In this document: in pieces, positions 1-6,633 of the stretch
Layout: each line of letters opens with the position of its first letter
How positions within the stretch are numbered: the stretch's first letter is position 1
Origin: Pseudomonadota bacterium
Lineage (GTDB): Bacteria > Pseudomonadota > Gammaproteobacteria > Burkholderiales > Burkholderiaceae_C
Assembly (NCBI GenBank): GCA_023435325.1
Contig: JAEYRT010000055.1
Location: forward strand, 1 to 7,881
Reading direction: 5' to 3'
DNA: 7,881 nt
Program-made: the position numbers and the translations under genes
The notes under the pieces: model-generated
Seen by the model: only the letters and a program-made list of their open reading frames with translations
What the model was told of the DNA's origin: nothing
Databases searched by the model: none

Positions 1-668
1 GGCCCAAGCAGTACCAGCGTCGTCAGCACGCACTGCAGCAGCCAGCTGTTTTGCTGGCCGATCGTGGCGTGCACCCAGTGGTGGAAAGCAGGCCAGACAT
101 GCCCGCCCATTTCCAGCACGAACACGGGAATCGCCAGCACTGCCGCCAGCCAGAGCGAACGCTGCAGGCGCTGGCTTTCCTGCGCGTGACGCTGGGCCAC
201 GGCATCCGTGCCAGCCGCTTGAGAAGCTTGCGCATTGACGGCCTGCGCCGGATAGCCCGCGCTGGTAACTGCTGCCATCAGCCCAGCCGGTGGCGTGCCT
301 GCCAATACCTGCACCACGGCGCGCTCTGTGGCCAGGTTCACCTGTGCATCGAGCACGCCCGGCTGCTTCTTGAGCACCCGCTCGACACGCCCCACACAGG
401 AAGCGCAAGTCATCTCCTGCACCTGCAATTCCAAACGTTCCTGGGGCACGCTGTAGCCCGCTTTTTCAATCGCAGCGATGGCCACCGGCATGGCTGCCGT
501 CGAAGCCCAGGTGATGCGCACTTGCTCGGTGGCCAGATTCACACTGGCATCCTGCACTTCGGGCAGCTTTTTAAGCACACGCTCCACACGCCCTACACAG
601 GAGGCGCAGGTCATGCCCTGAACAGGCACGTCCACTTGAATCAATGGGTCAGAAGTTGTAGCAGACAT
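1..668 (-). CDS. copA: Copper-translocating P1B-type ATPase, N-terminal part (cut by window edge)
   Basis: This is the start of a membrane pump that uses ATP to export Cu(I) from the cytoplasm. Translation from ATG at 668 gives 222 residues with no stop before the left edge. Two heavy-metal-associated domains are visible: GMTCASC at residues 18-24 (Cys21, Cys24) and EMTCASC at 85-91 (Cys88, Cys91). A charged linker (about 145-168) follows. A first membrane helix then runs from about residue 170 to 186 and ends in VLEMGGH, a sequence typical of CopA-like ATPases. A second helix begins near 208. The actuator, the CPC metal site and the DKTG phosphorylation motif would lie outside the window. 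AGAG sits eight bases before the ATG as a modest ribosome binding site. The gene upstream on the same strand ends 85 bases away. Cu(I) specificity is inferred from the paired CxxC domains. A silver-exporting relative is possible. Confidence 0.93.
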   Translation of the reverse strand, partial: MSATTSDPLIQVDVPVQGMTCASCVGRVERVLKKLPEVQDASVNLATEQVRITWASTAAMPVAIAAIEKAGYSVPQERLELQVQEMTCASCVGRVERVLKKQPGVLDAQVNLATERAVVQVLAGTPPAGLMAAVTSAGYPAQAVNAQASQAAGTDAVAQRHAQESQRLQRSLWLAAVLAIPVFVLEMGGHVWPAFHHWVHATIGQQNSWLLQCVLTTLVLLG

Positions 669-753
669 ACTCCAACTCTACGCTTTTCGCCGTGCAATTG
701 CGCAGCGTCACAGAATCTGTCTGCTTTACCTCATCAGGTGCAGTGCGCCCTGT

Positions 754-1332
754 TCAGCGTTGGCTGGCATTTGCATGTAGTTCTGCAAACTTCAGCGCTG
801 CCAGATGCTTGAGCGCCATCTCCGAAGCAGCCGGAAAATGCGCCGCAGCATCAGCCAGTGCTGGCTGCGACGCTATGAAATCCGTATATCTACCAGCGTC
901 ATAGCTATAAGGCTGACCATCCAGCGCATCCAGCAAGCGCAACAGCAACATATTGCCCTGGCGCCCGCGATAGACCGAGCGCTCCATGCGCCAAGCCGCA
1001 AAGCAGGCCATCGCCGCGGGGAGCAGCAAACCCAGCAAACCCACGTCCGGCGTTGTGAACCCCTGGTACATGACATAGACCATGGCCAAGACAATCACTC
1101 CGAACAGGCTCGCAATACCGTAGTGCCGCTTGGCAATCCGGTCCTGATGTGCCATCGCGGCACGCGCAAACGCTGCCGGTTGCTCCAGCATGGACTGCAC
1201 CCCCTGCGCCAGATCATTACCGTGCGACTGCTTGGCCAGCGACAGCGCGATATAGATCTGCTCCACATCCGGTGGTGCGAGAAAGGCATCAAAACTATCG
1301 GCAGCAGAAACAAGCTTTGGGGAACGGGGCAT
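754..1332 (-). CDS. Hypothetical protein with two predicted membrane helices
   Basis: I do not recognise this 192-residue protein. It starts with a polar N-terminal part (1-70) rich in alanine, glutamine and charged residues. Two hydrophobic helices follow at about 71-91 (SLFGVIVLAMVYVMY core) and 96-115 (VGLLGLLLPAAMACFAAW core), with a very short turn between them that carries TTPD. A basic stretch comes next (WRMERSVYRGRQ), then a soluble helical C-terminal part of about 70 residues. This pattern fits an inner-membrane hairpin protein with both ends in the cytoplasm. ATG at 1332 was chosen. A TTG at 1362 would add ten residues, and neither start has a good ribosome binding site. It ends 85 bases upstream of copA on the same strand and could be co-transcribed with it, but nothing in the protein (no Cys or Met cluster) points to copper. 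Confidence 0.7.
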   Translation of the reverse strand: MPRSPKLVSAADSFDAFLAPPDVEQIYIALSLAKQSHGNDLAQGVQSMLEQPAAFARAAMAHQDRIAKRHYGIASLFGVIVLAMVYVMYQGFTTPDVGLLGLLLPAAMACFAAWRMERSVYRGRQGNMLLLRLLDALDGQPYSYDAGRYTDFIASQPALADAAAHFPAASEMALKHLAALKFAELHANASQR

Positions 1333-1512
1333 GGGGACGCACAGGACAAACGAAGGCCGCAACTCTACCGGCTTCGCACGCTCAGTGTCGCCTGCGCAGG
1401 GAAAAGTTTATGGTTTTACGGCTACAAACACCGCCCGGCAAACTCGCATGAATGGCGGCGCTTGATGGGTGACTTTAATTACCCAGAACAACCAAAACAT
1501 GCTGACTGGAGC

Positions 1513-3411
1513 CTACTCCACGGTCACGCTCTTGGCCAGGTTACGCGGTTTGTCCACGTCTGTGCCACGAGCCACGGCAGTGTGGTAGGCCAGTAGCTGC
1601 AACGGCACCACATGCAGGATGGGGCTGAGTGCACCGTAGTTCTCGGGCATGCGGATGACGTGCATCCCTTCCGTGTTTTCAATATTGGTCTTGGCATCGG
1701 CCAACACGTAAAGCACACCACCGCGCGCACGCACTTCCTGCATGTTGCTCTTGAGTTTTTCCAGCAACTCGTCGTTGGGGGCCACCGTGACCACCGGCAT
1801 GGTGCTGTCTACCAACGCCAAGGGACCATGCTTGAGCTCGCCCGCCGGGTAAGCCTCGGCGTGGATGTAGGTAATCTCCTTGAGCTTGAGCGCACCTTCC
1901 ATGGCGATGGGGTAGTGCATGCCACGCCCCAGGAACAATGCGTTCTGGTGTTTGGCAAAGTTCTCCGCCCAGCTCACCACCTGCGGCTCCAGTGCCAGCA
2001 CCGACTGCAAGGCCACGGGCAGATGGCGCATGGCAGCCAGATATGACTGCTCCTTTTCTTCACTGAGTCGTCCCTTGGATTGCGCCAGAGCCAGTGTCAG
2101 CAGAAACAGGCCCGCCAGCTGGGTCGTGAATGCCTTGGTAGAGGCCACGCCGATTTCCACGCCTGCGCGAGTGATGTAGGCCAGCTTGCATTCACGCACC
2201 ATGGCGCTGGTGGCGACATTGCAGATCGTCAGCGTATTGGTCATGCCCAGGCTTTGGGCATGGCGCAGGGCTGCCAGGGTATCGGCGGTTTCACCGGACT
2301 GGCTGATGGTGACTACCAGGGTTTTGGGATGGGGCACACTGGTGCGATATCGGTATTCGCTGGCCACTTCCACATTGCAGGGAATACCGGCCATGCTTTC
2401 CAGCCAGTACTTGGCGGTGCAGCCGCTGTAGTAGCTGGTGCCACAGGCCAAAATCAGGACGTTGTCGATCTCTTTGAACACACGCCATGCGGCGGTGCCA
2501 TCTGCACCGTCGAACAGTTCCGGAGCAATATGCAAGATACCTTCGAGGGTGTCACCAATTGCACGCGGCTGCTCGAAGATTTCCTTTTGCATGTAGTGAC
2601 GGTAAGGGCCCAGCTCCACAGCCCCACTGTGGGCATGCACGGTTCTGACAGGTCGCTGCTCCGGCAGCACGGCATGGCCTGTCTTGTCTGCGATCCAGTA
2701 GCGCCCAGGCTGCAAATCCACCAGATCGCCTTCTTCCAGATAGATGATCTGGTCGGTAACACCGGCCACTGCCATGGCATCACTGGCCAGGAAAAACTCG
2801 CTGTTGTCCTGCCCCACGCCCAGCACCAGGGGAGAGCCGGCACGCCCCCCCACCACACGATGCGGCTCGTCCTTGTGCATGACCGCAATCGCATAAGCGC
2901 CGTGCAATTGCATACGTGCGGCCTTGACGGCTTCAAACAGGTCACCGTTGTACAGGCTGTCCACCAGATGGCAGATCACCTCGGTATCGGTCTGACTGGC
3001 AAAGATATAGCCCTTGGCTTGCAGGTCTGCACGCAGTTGTTCGTAGTTTTCAATGATGCCGTTGTGCACCAGAGCAACGCGCGCAGGTTTGTCGCTGTCA
3101 ATGGTTTCGCCAGGGCCGTAACTGAAATGTGGATGGGCATTGCGCACGGCAGGTTCACCATGCGTGGCCCAGCGTGTATGGGCAATGCCAGTCAGGCCCT
3201 GCAGATCGTCCTCGCGCACCTGCTCCAGCAACTCTGCCACACGCGAAGTGCTGCGGGCACGCTGCAATCCCTGGCTGATGGGCGAGCTGGCAACCATGCG
3301 ATGCACTGCCACGCCGCAGGAGTCATAGCCGCGGTACTCCAGGCGCTGCAACCCCTGCACCAGAAGAGGAACAATATTGCGTGTCGAGACTGCACCAACA
3401 ATGCCACACAT
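1513..3411 (-). CDS. glmS: Glutamine--fructose-6-phosphate aminotransferase (isomerizing)
   Basis: GlmS makes glucosamine-6-phosphate from fructose-6-phosphate and glutamine, the first committed step to UDP-GlcNAc for peptidoglycan and lipopolysaccharide. It acts in the cytoplasm. The protein has 632 residues, somewhat longer than the 609 of E. coli. The N-terminal glutaminase domain has the nucleophile Cys2 (start MCGIVGAV), RGYDS at 27-31, HTRWATHG at 78-85, HNG at 116-118 and TDTE at 141-144. Two SIS sugar-isomerase domains follow: CGTSY at 323-327, SQSGETADT at 370-378, STKAFTTQ at 424-431, the KE-ITYIHAEAY region at 511-521 with the presumed catalytic Glu512, His528 in KHGPLAL, and the C-terminal Lys627 in NLAKSVTVE. 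The start at 3411 is fixed by the need for Cys at position 2. GGAG lies nine bases upstream. It is divergent from an Lrp-type regulator. No glmS ribozyme was seen or expected in this lineage. Confidence 0.98.
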   Translation of the reverse strand: MCGIVGAVSTRNIVPLLVQGLQRLEYRGYDSCGVAVHRMVASSPISQGLQRARSTSRVAELLEQVREDDLQGLTGIAHTRWATHGEPAVRNAHPHFSYGPGETIDSDKPARVALVHNGIIENYEQLRADLQAKGYIFASQTDTEVICHLVDSLYNGDLFEAVKAARMQLHGAYAIAVMHKDEPHRVVGGRAGSPLVLGVGQDNSEFFLASDAMAVAGVTDQIIYLEEGDLVDLQPGRYWIADKTGHAVLPEQRPVRTVHAHSGAVELGPYRHYMQKEIFEQPRAIGDTLEGILHIAPELFDGADGTAAWRVFKEIDNVLILACGTSYYSGCTAKYWLESMAGIPCNVEVASEYRYRTSVPHPKTLVVTISQSGETADTLAALRHAQSLGMTNTLTICNVATSAMVRECKLAYITRAGVEIGVASTKAFTTQLAGLFLLTLALAQSKGRLSEEKEQSYLAAMRHLPVALQSVLALEPQVVSWAENFAKHQNALFLGRGMHYPIAMEGALKLKEITYIHAEAYPAGELKHGPLALVDSTMPVVTVAPNDELLEKLKSNMQEVRARGGVLYVLADAKTNIENTEGMHVIRMPENYGALSPILHVVPLQLLAYHTAVARGTDVDKPRNLAKSVTVE

Positions 3412-3475
3412 AAAAATGCACTCCACCAAAGAATTAATGAGTTAGTGGCGGCATACTAAAACGTCAAAGAAAAAA

Positions 3476-3504
3476 TTTATGATCTATTTTTAGATGAATA
3501 AGAA
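3476..3504 (-). promoter_or_regulatory. Candidate glmS promoter
   Basis: Read on the minus strand, TTCTTA (3499-3504) and CATAAA (3476-3481) are separated by 17 bases and resemble -35 and -10 elements (three and four of six consensus matches). Transcription would start near 3468, leaving a leader of about 57 bases. The palindrome ATCTA-tttt-TAGAT lies exactly in the spacer, so a bound protein could block the promoter. The match is modest and other placements in this AT-rich DNA are possible. Confidence 0.35.
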
Positions 3505-3543
3505 ATTTAATTTCACTAAGAAACAAAATAGGAATTAAATTTC
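3502..3543. repeat. Perfect 11-base inverted repeat upstream of the Lrp-type gene
   Basis: GAAATTTAATT at 3502-3512 is matched exactly in inverse orientation by AATTAAATTTC at 3533-3543, with 20 bases between. The repeat ends eight bases before the regulator's ATG. The arms are centred 31 bases apart, about three helical turns, so they would present on the same face of the DNA. This spacing suits a multimeric regulator such as an Lrp/AsnC octamer. The role as an operator is inferred. Confidence 0.6.
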
Positions 3544-3551
3544 AAAAAACC

Positions 3552-4079
3552 ATGAACAACGAAACAAAAAACCAAGATCCAATGCTTGATCTTGTAGATT
3601 TGCAGTTGCTGGATCAACTTCAGCGCGACGCGGGGTTGAGCAACCTGCAGCTGGCCGCCTTGCTGCATATTTCTCCGCCCACCTGCTTGCGCCGGGTGCG
3701 CCGCTTGCAGCACATGGGTCTGATGGAGCGCCAAGTGGTCATCGTGCGTCCGGAGGTGCTCGCCCCCATGGTGGGTCATGGTTTGCAGGCGCTGGCAGAA
3801 GTCACGTTGGAGCGCCAGCATGCGGAGGCCATGGATGCATTCGAGGCTGTCGCTGTGGCGGAAGACAGTGTCCAGCAGTGCTGGCGTGTCTCACCAGGAC
3901 CGGACTTCATGCTGGTCATGGCCTGTCGCGATATGCCGGCTTATTTGGCGCTGTCTCAACGCCTCTTTACTGCACAGGCCAACGTACGCAATGTGAAAAC
4001 GTTTTTTGCCACCAAACGCGCCAAATTCAGCCCGCATCTACCGGCGCTGGCACCCAATCATCTGGCTGATGGCGGATAG
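3552..4079 (+). CDS. Lrp/AsnC family transcriptional regulator
   Basis: This is a 175-residue DNA-binding regulator of the leucine-responsive/asparagine family, whose members usually sense amino acids. The AsnC-type helix-turn-helix spans about residues 12-60. LDLVDLQLLDQLQ starts it, NLQLAALLHI is the second helix and SPPTCLRRVRRLQHMGLM contains the recognition helix and the family's typical turn. The C-terminal RAM ligand-binding domain covers about 78-155. Its core VQQCWRVSPGPDFMLVMACRD matches the usual pattern of a conserved VxG-x-D-F/Y-LL strand, with Pro-Gly-Pro in place of the commoner Thr-Gly. Residues 160-175 form a short proline-rich tail. ATG at 3552 was used. ATG at 3582 (Met11) is also possible and neither has a clear ribosome binding site. 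It is divergent from glmS and convergent with the kinase gene, three bases away. The target and ligand are unknown. Position suggests glmS or itself as targets. Confidence 0.93.
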   Translation: MNNETKNQDPMLDLVDLQLLDQLQRDAGLSNLQLAALLHISPPTCLRRVRRLQHMGLMERQVVIVRPEVLAPMVGHGLQALAEVTLERQHAEAMDAFEAVAVAEDSVQQCWRVSPGPDFMLVMACRDMPAYLALSQRLFTAQANVRNVKTFFATKRAKFSPHLPALAPNHLADGG

Positions 4080-4082
4080 TTG

Positions 4083-4856
4083 TCAGGCAGCGCCGGGCCA
4101 CTCGCAAACCACAACACAACCATGGTCTGGCTGGGCAGTGACGCGCCAGCGTGCCCCATGGCGCTGCGCCACCGTACTCACAAGCGCCAGGCCGCAGCCC
4201 GCACCCTCAAATGTCTGCTCGCTGTGCAGGCGCTGAAACAAGCTGCCCAGTGTCTGGCTATGGCGGGCCTCAAAGCCCACCCCGTTGTCCTCAATGCTCA
4301 GACGCCACCAGCCGCCAGGCAGTGCTTCCGCCTGCACGACCACCTGAGGCGAGGCCTGGGCCGCCGAAAACTTCAACGCGTTGTCGATCAATGCCTGCGT
4401 GGCTGCGCGCAACCATTCAGCATCGGCCATCACCGGCGCAGCCTGTGCAGGAAGCTGCCACGCCACTTGCTTGTGTTGAGCCTGCAGCGGCGCCGACAAC
4501 TGCGCCACCATGGCCGACCAGTCCACCACGCCCAGTTTCAAAGGCGTACGTGCTGCACGTGAAACCTGTGCCAGACCGTCGAGCATGGCCGACATCCTGC
4601 GCGCCGCGCGCTCCATGGTGAGGGCAAATTCCTGGGCATCTGCTGCCGCATCCACCGCCTGCGGCGCTGCAGCCGCCATCTCCTCGACCGACTCTCGCAA
4701 CAAAGGAGCAAAAGAAACCACATGCCGTAGTGGCGCACGCAGATCATGCGCGACGGCGCGCATCCATGTTTCATGTGCAGCGCGCAATCGGTCGATTTCC
4801 GTTTGCTGCCGCTGAATCAGGGCCTGTGCTTCTTCCAGACTACGGGGAGCGTTCAT
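4083..4856 (-). CDS. Small soluble histidine kinase without a sensor domain
   Basis: This 257-residue protein is a complete transmitter module with almost nothing else. A short coiled coil (about 6-32) leads into a HisKA-type H box, AVAHDLRAPLRH, with the phosphoacceptor His37. The ATP-binding HATPase_c domain has an N box (LIDNALKFS, Asn159), a G1 box (EDNGVGF, 189-195), an F-box-like LFQRLHSEQTFEG (206-218) and a G2 box (GAGCGLAL, 218-225). The LFxRLHxxxxFEGxGxGLA pattern resembles the phytochrome-type and related HisKA kinases. No membrane helix, PAS, GAF or receiver domain is present, so it is probably cytoplasmic. ATG at 4856 lies three bases after the glmU stop, with AAGG in the end of glmU eight bases before it, implying translational coupling. 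No response regulator is present in the window. The Lrp-type protein is not one. Substrate and signal are unknown. Confidence 0.92.
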   Translation of the reverse strand: MNAPRSLEEAQALIQRQQTEIDRLRAAHETWMRAVAHDLRAPLRHVVSFAPLLRESVEEMAAAAPQAVDAAADAQEFALTMERAARRMSAMLDGLAQVSRAARTPLKLGVVDWSAMVAQLSAPLQAQHKQVAWQLPAQAAPVMADAEWLRAATQALIDNALKFSAAQASPQVVVQAEALPGGWWRLSIEDNGVGFEARHSQTLGSLFQRLHSEQTFEGAGCGLALVSTVAQRHGARWRVTAQPDHGCVVVCEWPGAA

Positions 4857-4859
4857 GGT

Positions 4860-6299
4860 TTAAGCCTTGGGATTTTTGGCGGGTCTTTTCCAGTTGGCGA
4901 TAGTGATCTGCTTGCCTCGCGCCACGGTCAGCGCGCCTTCCTCGGTATTTTTGGTGATGGTGGAGCCGCCACCCACAGTGCCTCCGGCCCCCAGGGTGAC
5001 AGGTGCGACCAACACGCAGTTGCTGCCGACGTGCACATCCGCCTCGATCACCGTGCGATGCTTGTTCGCACCATCGTAGTTGGCAGTGATGGAGCCGGCA
5101 CCATAGTTCACACGCTCACCCACGGTGGCATCGCCCAGATAGGCCAGGTGATTGGCCTTGGCGCCATCGGCCAATGTGGAGTTCTTGACCTCCACAAAGT
5201 TGCCGATGTGCACTTCCTTGCCCAGGTGCGCCCCGGGACGCAGACGGGCGAACGGGCCGATCAAGGCCCCTTCTCCCACGCTGGCGCCAAGCTTTTCGCC
5301 GTCAATATGGGTATAGGGATGGAGCACCACTCCGGCAGCAATCGTGGCATTGCTGATATGGCAATACGCGCCAATGCGTGCGCCTTCCCCAATCTCGACC
5401 TTGCCGGTAAAGATGCAGCCCACATCGATTTCAACATCCTGGGCACACACCAGCTGAGCCTTGCTTCCGCGCACGTCGTCACGCAGGTCCAGGCGTGCAG
5501 GGTCTGCCAGACGCACCCCCTGCTCCATGAGCTTGCGCGCCTGTCGCAGCTGATGGGCACGCTCCAGCTCCGCCAGTTGCAACGGGCTGTTCACTCCAGC
5601 CACCTGAACGGCATCGCTGATGCGATGCGCCACCACCTGGACACCATCGGCCACGGCCATGGCGACGATGTCGGTCAGGTAGTACTCGCCCTGGGCATTG
5701 TGGTTGTCCAGTCTGGACAACCATTGCGCCAGGCGCTGAGCGGGCACGGCCATGATGCCGCTGTAGATTTCGTTGATGGCGCGCTCTTGCTCGCTGGCAT
5801 CTTTTTGCTCCACGATGCGTTGCACCGTTCCCTGCGCGTTGCGCACAATGCGTCCATAGCCCGTGGGATCATCCAGACTGACGGTCAACAGCGCCATACG
5901 CTCTTCACCCGCCGCTTGTACCAGGGCCTGCAGAGTGTCCGCCTGGGTTAACGGCACATCACCGGACAGCACCACCACCATGCCATCCTGGGCCAGCACG
6001 GGCACGGCCTGCTGCACCGCATGGCCTGTGCCCAGCTGGGGCTCCTGACGGACAAACTCCAGCGCCATCGCTGTGTCGGAGCTTTGTGCAGCGCTGATGG
6101 CAGCTTCGACCTCCTGGGCACCGTGGCCCGTAATCACGACGGCCGAACGCGCCTGCAGCTGTGCGGCGGTATCAAGCACGTGTTGCAGCAGCGCACGACC
6201 TGCCAGCTTTTGCAGCACCTTGGGTGTTCTGCTTTTCATGCGGGTGCCTTTGCCGGCAGCCATGATGACGATATCGAGAGGTAGTGCGTGCTGAGCCAT
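4860..6299 (-). CDS. glmU: Bifunctional GlmU: glucosamine-1-phosphate N-acetyltransferase / UDP-GlcNAc pyrophosphorylase
   Basis: GlmU acetylates glucosamine-1-phosphate with acetyl-CoA and then joins the product to UTP, giving UDP-GlcNAc for cell-wall and LPS synthesis. The N-terminal pyrophosphorylase domain (about 1-245) has the nucleotide signature MAAGKGTRMKSRTPK (13-27), SGDVPL with the metal-binding Asp114, GYGRIV (147-152), IVEQKDAS (162-169) and GVNSP (235-239, Asn237). The C-terminal left-handed beta helix (about 265-470) shows hexapeptide repeats and the acetyltransferase motif KANHLAYLGD, with the presumed catalytic base His384, then NYGAGSITANYDGANK (398-413). At 479 residues it is slightly longer than E. 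coli GlmU (456). ATG at 6299 aligns with the family start. The nearby purine-rich AAAGAA is only a weak ribosome binding site. It is the upstream gene of a probable two-gene operon with the histidine kinase. Confidence 0.98.
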   Translation of the reverse strand: MAQHALPLDIVIMAAGKGTRMKSRTPKVLQKLAGRALLQHVLDTAAQLQARSAVVITGHGAQEVEAAISAAQSSDTAMALEFVRQEPQLGTGHAVQQAVPVLAQDGMVVVLSGDVPLTQADTLQALVQAAGEERMALLTVSLDDPTGYGRIVRNAQGTVQRIVEQKDASEQERAINEIYSGIMAVPAQRLAQWLSRLDNHNAQGEYYLTDIVAMAVADGVQVVAHRISDAVQVAGVNSPLQLAELERAHQLRQARKLMEQGVRLADPARLDLRDDVRGSKAQLVCAQDVEIDVGCIFTGKVEIGEGARIGAYCHISNATIAAGVVLHPYTHIDGEKLGASVGEGALIGPFARLRPGAHLGKEVHIGNFVEVKNSTLADGAKANHLAYLGDATVGERVNYGAGSITANYDGANKHRTVIEADVHVGSNCVLVAPVTLGAGGTVGGGSTITKNTEEGALTVARGKQITIANWKRPAKNPKA

Positions 6300-6339
6300 G
6301 ATTTCTTTATACGGATGCGCTGCGTCGTGCAGCCAGAAT

Positions 6340-6357
6340 GGGCGTGATTATCCGCCC
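6340..6357 (-). promoter_or_regulatory. Hairpin overlapping a possible -10 in the glmU upstream region
   Basis: GGGCG (6340-6344) and CGCCC (6353-6357) can pair around an eight-base loop. On the minus strand the loop reads GATAATCA, so a GATAAT -10 would sit in the loop, about 50 bases from the glmU start. The matching -35 (TGCCAA at 17 bases) is poor. It may be an operator, a leader hairpin if transcription starts further upstream, or chance. Confidence 0.25.
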
Positions 6358-6500
6358 TTGCTTCTCCTTTGGCAGGTGCCCGCTCACGGCAGAAGCCAGC
6401 CTGGAGTTTTTTTACCGCATGTGGCGGCTGCCAGTTGCAGCTTCAATATCCGGAAGCCACTCATCCATGACTGTTGGGGGTGTGACAGACGTAAAAAGAA

Positions 6501-6528
6501 TCAATAGCACCTAACGCTTGCCACACAA
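6501..6528 (-). promoter_or_regulatory. Candidate distal glmU promoter
   Basis: On the minus strand TTGTGT (6523-6528) and TATTGA (6501-6506) are 16 bases apart, and TG occurs one base before the -10, as in extended -10 promoters. Each hexamer matches the consensus in only three positions. It would give a leader of about 195 bases before glmU. A 12-base palindrome lies directly upstream of the -35. Confidence 0.3.
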
Positions 6529-6529
6529 C

Positions 6530-6541
6530 GTTTTCGAAAAC
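6530..6541. repeat. Perfect 12-base palindrome GTTTTCGAAAAC
   Basis: GTTTTC and GAAAAC form a gapless perfect palindrome in non-coding DNA. It sits immediately upstream of a candidate glmU promoter and is the right size for a dimeric regulator site. No regulator can be assigned from the sequence. Confidence 0.5.
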
Positions 6542-6608
6542 AAAACTATCTGAAAACCTTGTGTATCAGACCATGACCGCTATTTTTTGACAAGCACCAT
6601 GCATCCAC

Positions 6609-6633
6609 AAAAAAGGCAGTCATACGACTGCCT
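6609..6633 (-). terminator. Rho-independent terminator of the acyl-CoA-binding protein gene
   Basis: On the minus strand AGGCAGTC and GACTGCCT form a perfect eight-base stem (6626-6633 with 6614-6621) around the tetraloop GTAT, followed by a run of six T, the first of which pairs in the stem. It starts 26 bases after the stop codon of the upstream gene. Stem, loop and T tract are all of standard form. Confidence 0.92.

Larger units (their letters stand above)
3412..3551. promoter_or_regulatory. AT-rich divergent regulatory region between glmS and the Lrp-type gene
   Basis: These 140 bases separate two divergent start codons. Roughly 3455-3551 is far richer in A and T than the coding sequence around it. 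It holds a perfect short palindrome (ATCTA-tttt-TAGAT, 3482-3495) and a longer inverted repeat (3502-3543, listed separately). Such intrinsically bendable, repeat-bearing DNA is typical of Lrp-family targets, and autoregulation from a divergent promoter is common in that family. Binding here is inference. For the plus-strand gene a possible -10 is TTTAAT at 3506-3511, which lies inside the left repeat arm, but no good -35 accompanies it. Confidence 0.6.

Noticed and set aside
728..739. ACCT-catc-AGGT inverted repeat upstream of copA as a CueR-type site
   Set aside because: The arms have only four bases and do not match the CueR consensus, and no promoter with a 19-base spacer could be placed around it.
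51..812. Plus-strand open frame of 253 codons at the left edge
   Set aside because: The minus strand here codes for CopA with two CxxC domains. The plus-strand product is a shadow.
1333..1362. TTG start ten codons upstream for the two-helix membrane protein
   Set aside because: A GGTAGAG lies almost directly on it, but a TTG start is rarer and the ATG at 1332 is simpler. The choice is not certain.
1466..1485. TGGGT/ACCCA hairpin after glmS as a terminator
   Set aside because: The stem is five bases, the loop is ten and no T tract follows on the minus strand.
3412..3429. TTG start six codons upstream of glmS
   Set aside because: GlmS needs Cys as the first residue after Met, which only the ATG at 3411 gives. 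The GGAG would also lie inside the extended frame.
2080..3459. Long plus-strand open frame of 459 codons opposite glmS
   Set aside because: It lies wholly antisense to well-conserved glmS and the translated product shows no known domain. Such frames are common opposite GC-rich genes.
4746..5951. Plus-strand open frame of 401 codons opposite glmU
   Set aside because: It is antisense to conserved glmU sequence and its His- and Gly-rich translation has no domain pattern.
6587..6592. Perfect TTGACA as a plus-strand -35 element
   Set aside because: Seventeen bases downstream there is only AAAAAG, no -10, and no plus-strand gene follows.
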